Shown: in pieces, positions 1-10,840 of the stretch
How positions within the stretch are numbered: the first letter of the stretch is position 1
How the letters are laid out: each line of letters begins with the position of its first letter
DNA from: Phlebotomus papatasi
Taxonomy: Eukaryota; Arthropoda; Insecta; Diptera; Psychodidae
Length of the DNA: 64,000 bases
Direction of reading: 5' to 3'
NCBI RefSeq assembly: GCF_024763615.1
Contig: NC_077224.1
Location: 41,860,712 to 41,924,711 of the forward strand
Notes under the pieces: generated by a model
Told to the model about the DNA's origin: nothing
The model's input: only the letters and a program-made list of their open reading frames with translations
Database searches by the model: none
Position numbers and translations under genes: made by a program

Positions 1-1236
1 CAATATTATGCGATTTTCCAAGAAAAAAAAAGCAAAAAAAAAGACCTAACCCTACATTAGCACAATTCTCTCCTTTCATCACATCTTCCATCAGCACTTT
101 TATTTTGCTCTTTCACATCAATGCTACACTCTATGCGGCATAATTTGCATTCCATCAATTATGTAAACAATCAAATTCAATGTTAAGGTACTCACGATTT
201 GAATTCATAGTTGCTTGATTCACATTAATGGCATATATATACATGGCATAGAGTAAATTTGTTTGCTTGTTGGATGGAATATTTCAGCAAAATGCAAAAA
301 TAAATTCTTTCCGCAATTGAGGGAATAAAATTGTCAAAGGAGCAAAAAAATATTTATCCTTCCACCATGTGAATAATTTAAAAGTACTGAATTAAATTGT
401 ATCTCTATTTCCAATACTTTTTTCAATCCCTCATTCACACATGTGACTTCTTACCGAAGAGGTTCTGTGATTTTTGCTTAACACGAACGCTAAGAGATTC
501 TACCATCTCAGGAGAGCAATGTAAGTAGAGAAAAACGGGAATATTTGAGACTCTTCAATCTTTCTTGCACGTAAGGTTTTCAAATGAATAAATATTTTAT
601 TGAAGTTAAAATACCACCCCATGACGTTATACTTTATCGATACGTTACAAATCTTAGAAAAGTCGCGTAATTACGCGTTTATTTATCTGTCTCCCTCTCA
701 TGCAGAGCATAAACGATCTGAGATATTGCATTAAGATCATAAATGACCCCTCATGCAACTTATTATTTACCTCTCCTATATCTACAAAAATTTAGGCATA
801 TTTTGAAAAGCTTAAAGTTCAATTGGGCCTCCTGTATACATAAACTAACTTGACATAATTCTTTTACCCGATTTTAAACGTATTTAGTACGTCCGGCACT
901 AGATCAAAATTATTGCCAACAGTCCTATTAAAATCAGAAGTCATCGAATAGGTCCTCAGTTAATAAGTCTTTCGTCGTATTTTTTTTCATAAGCCTAATA
1001 GGGTAACGTATGATATATCAGGACACTTATTAGCACTTTCAAGTTTTAAAAAGCTTAACGATTTCTCAAAATATTTTTTTCATTACTGATACAAACATTT
1101 ATGTTCCTTATTCTATTTAGAATAAGATTCTTATCGAAAAACATCGAAAAATGCATCATATTACTGCTCGAACTCAAAGAAAGAGCAGTTATATAAAATC
1201 GACTTTTTTTCAACGTGTCACTGTTCTTCAGCTTAA
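1..1236. other. AT-rich intergenic DNA
   Basis: No open frame of plausible coding quality and no convincing splice-bounded exon on either strand. The only ordered feature is a small palindromic word near 1155-1190 (a 'tgctcgaactc...gagcagt' type hairpin), which recurs near 26830, 42950 and 11900 and so is a dispersed repeat end, not a gene. Confidence 0.6.
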
Positions 1237-2255
1237 GCGGTAAGAGATATCGACTTCCAGTCTTCGATGACCCCCAATAAAAAAACAAAATCTCTCGACG
1301 TTTGGTTTTCCCCCTCCCCCCTCTACCCCTCTACCCCTCCAAAAACCACGTTTTTTTATTTTTCTCAAAATAGCCCAAGCTTTTTCAGTGATTTTGGGAT
1401 ATGTTTTAGAGCTAGTCTAGGGGAACATTTCGCCCAAACATACCTATGACCGGAAAATTCGCCATTTTGAATTATTCAAGGTCAAAGATCAACCACTTTT
1501 CAGGGTCAATTTTTCAACCGATTTGGTTAAATTTGAATTTTTTGGAAAGGTATTGCAATTTCGAACCCGGCTGCATAGGTCTTCATCGGTGATGGATCGG
1601 GAAAGTAACGGTAATAGCACTGTTTTAAAAAAAAACTGTTTTTCGCACTTTTTCAGTCTTTTGACCCATACAAAATTCAAACGGTGAGAGATATCAACTT
1701 CCGGTCTTCGATGACCCCACTTCAAATGACATTATCTCGTACCCAACCTCTTTATTTTTCCCTCTCCCCTTTAATACGTTCCCTATCCCCCAAAAATAGG
1801 TCAAAAATGAGGTTTTTCCAATTTTGCAAAAAATTGGCCCAAGCTTTTTCAATGATTTTTGGACATGCTAGAGAGTTAGTCCAGGCCAACATATCGCCCA
1901 AACATACCTATGACCGGAAAATTCGCCATTTTGAATTATTGAAGGTCAAAGGTCAACCACTTTGGAAGGCTCATTTTTCAACCGATTTGTCTAAATTTGA
2001 ATTTTTTGAAAGGTATTGCAATTTCTAACGCGGCTGCATCGGTCTTCATCGAATGAACCGGTTTAGTATCGATTTTTGAATAATTTTACATTCCCAATAA
2101 TAAAAATTCCCTAAAAATATTGTTTTTTCAGTTTTTCTCAAAATTGGTCCAAACCTTTTCAATGATTTTTGGATATATTTTAAACCTATTCCAGGCCAAC
2201 ATTTCACCCAAACATACCTATGACCGGAAAATTCGCCATTTTGAATTGGTGTAAT
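1237..2255 (+). repeat. Tandemly duplicated ~444-bp dispersed repeat
   Basis: A block starting 'gtaagagatatcgacttcc' at about 1240 is repeated, diverged, from about 1684. A third, 5'-truncated copy follows from about 2090 and ends in the same 'gaccggaaaattcgccatt' word that closes the first two. Open frames inside (for example 1684-2028) exist only because the repeat is open there and they resemble no protein I know. A reverse-orientation relative lies at about 26240-26780. This looks like a non-coding interspersed repeat that duplicated locally. Confidence 0.7.
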
Positions 2256-2470
2256 AATTCCACTGGCCGAGTTGAGGAACCGGCCGACTACAGGGCCTCT
2301 ACCTTACAAAGAAGAAACTTTGTTTGGCTCATAGGTGACCCACTGGTCCCTGAAGGTTTAAAAAGCGACTGACGCACCTGATCATTAAGGGTCTTTCAAG
2401 ATTGATGGTCAACTCGAATTAATCAGTGAATAATTTAAAAACTTTGTTAAATTCTGATAATTTTTTAGGG

Positions 2471-3354
2471 TACACCGAGAAAAATTTGGATGGTATTTTC
2501 TACAAATCGTGTCTTTAAATTCTACTGCCTCAAAAGATAGTAGAAAATACCATCCTCCATAGATACTTTCCTTTAGAATCTGCCATCTTGACATTTTAAA
2601 ATTTACTATCCTATGGATAGTAAATTCTAACAGCCGGATGGTAAAATCTACTATCCTCCTTTAGATTTTACATTGACCTCTCTTAGATTCTAATATCCGG
2701 GAAGTAAATTTTACTGGCCGCATATTTGATGTTAAAATTTAACTGGAAGACAGTAAATTTTAACGGAGGATAGTAATTTGGATTGAAATTACTATCCAAG
2801 CCAATAAAATTTGCCATCCTGCTGTTAGAATGTCATTTTGGAATATCCTGGGTGCTGATGCAACTGTTCCCGATATGCTTTGAATACATTATAGCAATTC
2901 GTGGCGCAGCTGGAAGATGCTGGACTGTCATCACAAAGGTCGCGTGTTCAAATCTCGGCTGAGTCGTCAAAGTTGGAAAAAGATTTTCACGCATCAAAAT
3001 GGCTTGAAATACAGAGAATGTCATCCAGGAAGGGCCCCCAAGCCCTCAAACAATGGCCAAAAATCAATGAAAATAAGGAAAAATAAATTTTTCCGACATT
3101 TTTCATTCAAATATCCAGCTAGTAAAATTTACTATCCTGCCAGTAAAATTTACCATCCGGATAGTAAAATCTAATATCCGGGGATATTAGAATTTACCAT
3201 CCGGCTATTAGAATTTACTATCCATGCAATAGATTCTACAATTTTTGACAGTTCAATTTAATATAGCGTTTGCTGGGTGACTTTTTTACTATCCGGCCAT
3301 TAGAATTTTGTATGGAGGATGGTAAATTTTACCATCCACATTTTTCTCGGTGTA
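2471..3354. mobile_element. Non-autonomous TIR element with TA flanks
   Basis: The left end reads TACACCGAGAAAAATTTGGA and the right end is its near-exact inverse (ACATTTTTCTCGGTGTA), giving inverted termini next to TA dinucleotides that could be a target duplication. The interior is filled with variants of 'GGATAGTAAATTT' in both orientations, resembling repeated subterminal protein-binding words. There is no transposase frame. A tRNA-like module sits in the middle (2896-2970). Superfamily is not assignable with confidence; TA flanks would fit Tc1/mariner-like or related cut-and-paste elements. Confidence 0.75.
2896..2970 (+). repeat. tRNA-like SINE head (A-box/B-box)
   Basis: TGGCGCAGCTGG at 2902-2913 fits the RNA polymerase III A-box and GTTCAAATC at 2946-2954 fits the B-box, with spacing normal for a tRNA. 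The acceptor stem does not close and no CCA-side pairing is seen, so this is a tRNA-derived SINE head or tRNA pseudogene, not a working tRNA. It lies inside the 2471-3354 TIR element, so one inserted in or was captured by the other. Confidence 0.5.
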
Positions 3355-3569
3355 CAATAGGCAAAATCAAATTATTTAATTGGGATTTTATAATTCACTT
3401 CTAAAATATCAATTACACTTGAAGAAAGGGGCATTACGGGTGGCATTTAATGGGATGTAGCATTAATTTGTTCCTTCACTCTAATTCTTCATTGTTGTTT
3501 TTGCTGTAATTCATCTAATTCAGTGGGAGAATTCCAGAGCAGAATTCTAATTTAGGTGCGGTACAAAAT

Positions 3570-3912
3570 TACAGAAGACTCTCTCAAATTTAGGCATTTG
3601 GTACCGAAATGTCACCCGAATTAGAGAGAAATTCGGGTGACAAACTTTTTGAAATGCAACGATTTTTTTATTCATAAGCAAACACTATTGAGTTTACATA
3701 CTCATATTTATTGTGAATTGCATTAAAACTTCTTAATAATGCAAAATAACATCAAAACTAAGACAAACCATGGCAAATTTAAGCATATTTGCTTCATTAG
3801 ATAAACATAATCAAACTCGAAAATTGTCACCAAACTTTTTCAAATTTAACTGCCGCACGAATTAAAAAGTAGTCCGATCTTAAAAGAGCCGAATTAGAGA
3901 GAGTCTACTGTA
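3570..3912. mobile_element. MITE, 'CAGTAGACTCTC' family, subtype A
   Basis: The element begins TACAGAAGACTCTCTC and ends GAGAGAGTCTACTGTA, so the termini are inverted and flanked by TA, about 343 bp, with no coding potential. TA-flanked CAGT-type termini are typical of Tc1/mariner/pogo-like MITEs. A subtype A copy in the opposite orientation is at 53342-53695. Confidence 0.8.
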
Positions 3913-3926
3913 CGTCCTTTCATAGT

Positions 3927-4152
3927 TACAGTAGATTCTCTCTCAAATGGGCATTTAGGGCGAAATGTCATCCGGTTTATCGATAGATTTGAGCGTCAAA
4001 GCCTTTGTAAATTCCACAAAAAGCGCTCAATTATAAAGAATCACGATAAAATAGGAAGAACTACAGCGAATTTGAGTAAAGTAGCTTCATAAATAAATAA
4101 ATAAATTTTACGTCCGATTGAAAAAGAGCCGATTGAGCGAGAGTCTACTGTA
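3927..4152. mobile_element. MITE, 'CAGTAGACTCTC' family, subtype B
   Basis: The element begins TACAGTAGATTCTCTCTC and ends GAGCGAGAGTCTACTGTA, about 226 bp. The interior (including 'gcgaaatgtcatccggttta') recurs at 42643-42887, 53752-53989 and 56829-57066. It is non-coding and lies 14 bp from a subtype A copy. Confidence 0.82.
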
Positions 4153-6289
4153 AGTTTTTTTTAATATTCGCCTCTTTATAAATAATTGTAAGAGTTTTTA
4201 CAATTTTTGTGCTTCAAATTTGATATTTTAAAATTCATCTTAAGTAAAATAAGGAGACTTTTGTATGATAATATTGATTTTTCAGGCGTTCAGTAGTTTA
4301 TTCTAGGCCAATTATTTGGGTACCAAAACTATATATCTGTCACAAAGTCAGAAACAGTGATTGAAAATGTGAAGTAGGAACTTGGGTATTGATAGAACAT
4401 CTAGTGACATGAAATCCTGTCCAATAAATAAATAATTTCACTCAATTTTCTGACACAAATCTCCCCACTTGGCGGGAAAGTGGCAAAAGTGGAAAAGAAA
4501 TATTAATCTGAGTATAGGGCATAAAAAGACCAAGGAAAAAAAAGAGCGCATGATATGAAAGAAAACATCCATAAATGTGAGAAATGTGAAAATCAGAAAA
4601 TATCTATCAGAGAATTTTAGGGATTACGTTCTATTGGTTATATATTTTCTTGAGAATATGACATGAAGAAAAGGGAATGTAACGTGTGTAGAACATATTT
4701 TCAAATAACTGTCTCTCGATAAATCTGATTCACTGTTCTGTCTTGAGATTTCTCGCTCGCCAATGTTCCCCTTGGCAAGCTCCTTCCTGGACGAGCTTTT
4801 GGGTGGAAAATGAAAAATATGACAACACTATTTACCCCGTTAGTCGGAAGAAAAGATGAAGTAAGTTGAGGAAAATACGGAAGGGTTTGAGGGAATTTGA
4901 AGTTGAAGTCCAACCCTAGTGTTACTTGCTCCTTTTGCAAACATCATAAATTCTATGTAATGTTGAAACTTAAACATGCCAATATTCCAACCACAATTCC
5001 CTCATTCCAATGTCTTGATCCACATCATCCGCCCCCTCAACAAACCACATTTTACCGCCCAATAAAGTATAGATGGATGAAGTCAATATCGATATACTGG
5101 AAAACCATAAAAATTTTATCATCATATTCACCTAATAAAAATTGTCTATTACATTTCTCTACAGTCCATATCTCGGACTTTTATTTCCATTGTGATTTCA
5201 AAAGTAATTCCTATACCAATAAGGTGAAAATACTGTTTTTTTTCTGTTGTTGTTTTCCACTAAGTATTTTTCTCATATAAACTTTGAGAAGATGTTGCTG
5301 GAAGCATAAGCTCTGAACTTTATTCACACCATTTCTTAGTCCATTCAGATATATCCTCTTCCTCTTTTACCATCTAAACACCATCACAGATGAAAGAGTA
5401 GAAGATGTTCATAAAGTAATCTTGAATCTAAATTCTTGGTGAGAACAACAGAAAGTCGAAAGCTTTTCTTAACATATTGTTCTATACGATCTTGACACCA
5501 ATATCCACGTTTTCTGTTTATGATATAAGAAGACACTAAGCTTTTCTTTCCATATATATACACAGAACAGAAACACTTTTCTAACTTTTACTCGTACTTC
5601 AAATCCATTCCTAAACACCACTACAATTGACACCACTGTGAGAGATGTTCACCCCTTTCCTCAGCAGTATTTCCTTATTCGTCCATGTTTGAAGGAATCT
5701 CGTCCTAATAAAATTTATATGGATTGTGCATGGAACACCCAGAAGTACCTCATGCACTTGGAAATAGAGAAGTTGACGCAAGAATGTTGAATGCATTTTA
5801 TTTTTAGAAATATTCCAATCCTTCTTGCCAACACCTTCAAAACTTGAACTTTTGGGAATTCTTCATCCACTTCCATTTTTGTATAATGTGAATATTAGGT
5901 TGAGGAAAAGTGTTGGAGTCATAGTCAAAAAATGTCATTTATATAACAGATTATCTAAAAGATATTTATGGAAGAAATTCTACTTTAATAACTTGAAATT
6001 TGAACACCACTTTGATATAGGGTGGTTCATTTTGCTATTTTTATGTCACATTAAAAAGTTATGAACAATTTTAAAATTAACCACCACATTCACTTTCTCC
6101 ACAAATGCACTAATCAACAGAAACAATCAAGGAATCTCCCATAAGGAGAAACAAGAAAAAGAAGTGGTGGAAAAATATCTCAGGCCATCTCCGGCATTGC
6201 GAATTGTTCAAACTCGTGACTTTATTTACTGCATTATGCATTTATTTATTGTTTAACGGCTCTCAACCAATTTGAACCGATTCATAAAT
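4153..6289. other. Gene-free AT-rich stretch
   Basis: I see no supported gene. Open frames such as 4897-5280 (+) have the Lys/Asn/Ile/Phe-rich composition of random AT-rich DNA, with no domain motif and no clear exon borders. Around 4720-4800 is a locally GC-richer patch with a short open frame, too short to call. Confidence 0.5.
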
Positions 6290-6830
6290 CACTCAAAAGA
6301 TCCCACAATTTTTTTTTGATTTTTAGACAAAATTACTTATCGGTTCATAACCGGTTCACAACCGATTTAAATCGATTTATAAATCACTCAAAATATTTCT
6401 TCAAATATACCTCAGGAGTTGCATAATTGAATTTTGGATAAAAATTAATTATGTTATGAACCCATAACTAACTGAACCGATTAATTGAACCGCTAACTGA
6501 ACCGGTTCAGTTTTATCAGAAATTCCAAAAAAATATATGGTTTTGGAGGGGAAAGGGAGGGATGGGGGGTAATGAGAGGCATGTTAACGATCTTTGGATC
6601 GACTTATGGAGGGTCTCCCCAAGATTCTAATTTTCTATCTATTACCGTTTTGCCACTAGAGCTATCAAACAGCCGGCCGGACAGACGGACAAAGAGCGTG
6701 ACACCATTTCTCGGAAATCGTCTGAAACGCGAAGATTTGTTGAGAAAAATGGTCTCTCAGTGGTGGTAGATGGAAATTTTGCGGGGTGAAAGTCAAGGGA
6801 TTAGTTTAGTACCTCTCTCCTCTGTGGGGT
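6290..6830 (+). repeat. Dispersed repeat with 'cggttcataaccggttcac' head
   Basis: The opening words (alternating 'aaccggttc' and 'aaccgattt') recur at about 47140-47205. The later part (around 6548-6700, 'gggaaagggagggatgggg', 'gacagacggacaaag') recurs at about 11470-11600. It is therefore a non-coding interspersed repeat; the open frame at 6572-6769 is a shadow of it. Confidence 0.55.
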
Positions 6831-7879
6831 TCGTGCTGTAATTCAAACTTCAAAAATCCTTGCAATTTCATGAGACCAGATAATCTAAGTATCGTGTCGT
6901 AACGGTGCTATCACACTAGAATTTTTCGCGTTTTAATTTTCAATTCAATTGAGCCAATTGAGCATTAAGATTTCTAGAATTTACTTGAAAATTCTTACAG
7001 TTAGGACACACTTTGCAAGAAATTTGCTCAATTTTAAATAGTGCCGCGAGATTTTTGATTGTGAATGACTCCGGAAAATATGTTATAGTACTTAAAATAT
7101 CTTATAAGTCACTTATCTGTTATTCAGAAGGATTCCCAAAGCCAAAAAAACATATTTGTAGGCAAAGGTCTCATGCAGCGACTCTCATACAGTCTTATTG
7201 AAAATCTGTATGAGGATGAAGTCGTCCCAACTCCCAACTGAAATTTCTTAACATAACAATTTCCTTCGTATGGCTTTGGAGGAACTTAATGAATTACTCC
7301 CGATACTGAAGCTTTACTTCATGCAAGCTTATCACTAAAACACTGTACTTATCTTATTTTTTGGCCAAAAACAATATTAATTACGAGTAAATAAATGTAA
7401 TAAAAATAATTTTCTTCAAAAGACTACTTATTTAACTGCAAAAAATTGAAATTATTGAGCAATTTTAACATTTTAATTTGTTGAATTCATATTTATTTGA
7501 GCAACCACATTTTAGCAACCACCAAGTATTGGTTTTTATTAATAAAAAGGTGAAGATTTATCAATTCAATTGGTTTTTAGTGCAAAATAACGCATAGGAA
7601 CAATTCATCTGAAAATTAAATTGAATTTAGAAATTGAAAAAATCCTAATGTGATAGTACGGTAAAACTTGGAAAACAGAAATCGTTGGCAATAAGGCACA
7701 CGAAAAATAATTTTTTAGGAAGTGTCCTATATATTTTCAGAAAGTCCATACTCAACACAAACTAACAGAACATACCTAGTTAGTTTGAATTTTTCATATT
7801 CGTTAAGCGAATGAGTCTTGAAAAAAAGTTCAGCTGCGTGAAACTGTTCCGTCTTAAGCAATCTCACTAACTTTGCGAG
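6831..7879. other. Gene-free stretch, AT-rich
   Basis: Diffuse inverted similarity surrounds 6915-7660 (words around 'ttaattttcaattcaattgagc' recur inverted near 7600), suggesting an old element, but boundaries are not sharp. No coding exon supported. Confidence 0.4.
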
Positions 7880-8090
7880 CAAATGACAAAATTTTACGAA
7901 CATTTACGAACAAATGTTTGTAAAAATCGAAAAAATGTTCGTCAAGTGATCGTGCTGCGAACCATGTTTGTGAAAAAGCACAAACATTTTATTGGGTTAT
8001 ACGATTTACGAACATTTCGTAAGATCTCAATAGGAATTCACAAATACTTACGAATAATTTTAAGAAATACTTTTTCCTTCTATGTTATTT
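7880..8090. mobile_element. Partial 'TTCGTAAATGTTTGTG' MITE
   Basis: The block is built from inverted copies of 'acgaacatttacgaacaaat' and 'aggaattcacaaa', the same words that form the two complete elements at 30925-31815. Here the left terminus is missing, so this is a truncated relative. The open frame 7883-8110 is a by-product. Confidence 0.6.
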
Positions 8091-10370
8091 TTCCCAAGTG
8101 TTTTTCGTAATAACTACTTTATTAATATTTTAAAGTGGGATTAGATCAAGAAATTCAAGACTTTGTCTCTGTGAAAATAAAACAAATTTCAGAGATTCAA
8201 CAATTGCTTATTTAGCCGGCAAGTTACAATTTTTGTGTGAAAACTTTCTGCTTTAAGCCCTTAAGTGTCTTAAACTCTTAAATCCTATTTCGCTAATATT
8301 TTGTCCCCGAATACTTTATTATAGTTATTCTAAGTTTGTAAATCACTTAAACACTTTAAAATTCAACAATTACATATCGTCATTCTCAGTAAAACTTTCT
8401 AAGTAATTCAATCTCTTTCTATCATTATAGCTATTATCACTATGGAAAGATTCTTATTTTGTAGTCACTTTCACTTTGTATGCCACAAGCTGAGAAAACA
8501 TCTACCAGTAATTATATGGACAATTTGCATTTACATATCACAATTATAGCCAAGTGTTTGCAAATGGGTATGCAAATTCAAGTTAAAATTAATCGAATTT
8601 ATCCAGATGAAAAAAAAATCAATTGTTAATTAATTTAATAACATACCGGTGATAATAGTGTAAAACATAATATTTGCATAAATTGCTTTTGCATATGAAT
8701 GTTTTTTTATGCATTTTTTGTCTGTCGCTTTCAATGCTACGTGAAAATAGGAATTTTAAAATAATAAAAAAGTCGAGCCAGATGTTTCAATATTATTGGA
8801 AACCAGAGAACCTGGTCAATTGCTAAAATTGTTATTAAATGGACTTTATAATTCTTGTGGTGTTCTTTACTTCAAAATGAGTCTCTACTAGTCCATTCTT
8901 GGTCTGTTTCGCCAAACAAGAAAAATCAAACTCTAAAGTCTGGCACTTTAATTGATGATTTCTTGTATTAAATTACCATTTACAAATAATCTCTCGCCAA
9001 GTCATTTATCATTTGGAGCGATTGTGACATCGAAAATAGGCTATCTCAATTACTTCAGCATTAACCACCACGCATTCACCATCGTTAAAATCTGTAATGT
9101 CGATTTAATAAAATAATCGTAAACTTCCCAATATAAGTTATAATGCTGGCAAAGCTTTAATTTGGTCCATATTATCAAATATCCATCACGGAAGGATATT
9201 ATGCAATACTAAATAAATGAGACAGTTGAAGTCCGCACCGCAATTGATTGGTCAACTGACTTTATTGTACATATCACCTCCTAGGTCCAAAATTGAGTCA
9301 TTCCAATTATGATAAATACGTCCAAAATTTCTCTCGAATTAACTCATGAATTTGTAATTAATTTTAATTAAATTCTAATCCAATTGTGAATGGTTTCTGG
9401 AAGTGAATTTACCTTTGACAGATTATATAACTAAACATCAATAAATTCCACAAACACCACATCACACAATAATGTTGGAAATTTTCTTTCCCCACTCCCC
9501 CCTCCTTAACTACCTAATGGGCAAACTTGAATCTTATAACTAATGTGCCCTGTGGGAAACACCTATAATAAGGAAATTGAAAGCATTCCGTCACCCTTAC
9601 TTAAGCTAGGATTTACCCAATTGCAGCTGTGAATCAGCATGTTAAACTGTATGTCTGTAAAAATTTTTCATACATACAAAATATCCAAAAAAGGAAGAAA
9701 CAATGAAAGAAATATATAGCATTGAGCTCTGCCCTCCATATATCAATGAAATTTACGATGGCAAACTTCCATGCATAGTCAAACAACCATTGCATTCGGC
9801 TATATATACAAATTAAAGTAGTATGATGGAATTTAAGACAATCCGCTGAATATTTATTATGATAGCTGCAACTTTTCAGTTAACTTTAAAAATTAGAAGG
9901 AAATGGGACACTCTTGTATTGTTGCACCTTTGAAATTGGGCTTTTTTCTTTTATTTATAACCTTCTGAAGGCCTAGTTTCACTTAAAATTCAAAGTTCTC
10001 AATTCAATTTCAAAGCTGCCCTACTTCCTCCTAATTTACGTTTTTGTTTCTTTGTTTAAAACACTTTTAGTTATCATTATATCTTTCGACATGACATACA
10101 AAACACATAGGGAAACAGAGCAGGAATTGTGAGAAAATTGAAAAACATTGGAAGAACTTGATGTGACGAGAAATGCGAAAACCCTAAAATTCATTTTATT
10201 CCAGTCAAAAGCTCATACTAAAATCTAGTATTACTTCCACTGCATATAATGACACTTTGCTTAATTGTAACCGTGATTTTTAAATTAGTCTATTAAAAAT
10301 ATATTCGCACAACAGTTTTTAAAATACTTATCAGGGATTTACTCTTGGATTTTAATAATATACCTCAATC
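8091..10370. other. Gene-free AT-rich stretch
   Basis: No supported exon, RNA gene or sharply bounded repeat was recognised on either strand. Base composition is uniformly AT-rich with scattered short inverted repeats. Confidence 0.5.
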
Positions 10371-10371
10371 C

Positions 10372-10405
10372 TTTAAGTACGAGTGGGACACCGGTGTCCT
10401 AAAAA
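10372..10405 (+). mobile_element. Solitary piggyBac-type terminus
   Basis: The block beginning CCTTTAAGTACGAGTGGGAC and running into 'accggtgtcc' matches, with a few changes, the left end of the piggyBac element at 47582 (CCTTTAAGGACGATTGGAAC then 'accggtgtcc'). No matching right end or flanking TTAA is visible, so this is a remnant. It is followed directly by 'cagtgggacctcgatagtgt', the end of a different element. Confidence 0.5.
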
Positions 10406-10413
10406 CAAATACA

Positions 10414-10500
10414 GTGGGACCTCGATAGTGTCAACTAATTATTTCCAGGCCTGTTAACTCCATTGGATTCGGTGACTCTATCGGAGTCCGAAAAATCAAT
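10414..10500 (+). mobile_element. Terminal fragment of a 'CAGTGGGACCTCGATA' element
   Basis: Begins CAGTGGGACCTCGATAGTGT and contains 'actctatcggagtcc', a word that recurs at 36951-36975 next to 'gtactgca'. The form fits a Tigger/pogo-like terminus. No second end was found nearby. Confidence 0.4.
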
Positions 10501-10691
10501 AAAAATGTGAAATTTTGATACAAAAGGGTATTTATTTTATGTTTTTACAAGATAATTAATATATTTAACACGTAAAATATTTAATTTTATTCACCCATAA
10601 ATTCTGCACCCTCTGGTCCAAAAACGTCGTATGTTTGGGCAATAGTTGGATATTAAGGAATGATTTTACAGAATGTTTTCATTATTAGTAA

Positions 10692-10840
10692 TGTCCATCG
10701 CACAATAGCTTTTGTTTTGAAAACATGTTTTTAAAATTTCCCATGAGAGTGAGCGAGATGACTATATCTAGATCTCACTCATTCTCACTGAAATGTCAAA
10801 AACATATTTAAAAAACAAAAGTTTTTGTGCGCTAGGCATA
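10692..10840. mobile_element. Palindromic 'CGCACAATAACTTTTGTTT' MITE
   Basis: A nearly self-complementary unit of about 150 bp: it opens with 'cgcacaatagcttttgtttt' and closes with 'aaaacaaaagtttttgtgcg'. The same unit is found at 42112-42262 and as five consecutive copies at 45112-45867. Non-coding. Confidence 0.8.

Noticed and set aside
2896..2970. Functional tRNA gene
   Set aside because: The A- and B-boxes fit, but the acceptor stem does not pair and the context is a repeat.
4701..4940. Minus-strand open frame in a locally GC-richer patch
   Set aside because: No recognisable domain, no splice support and no neighbour to join; could be a decayed repeat.
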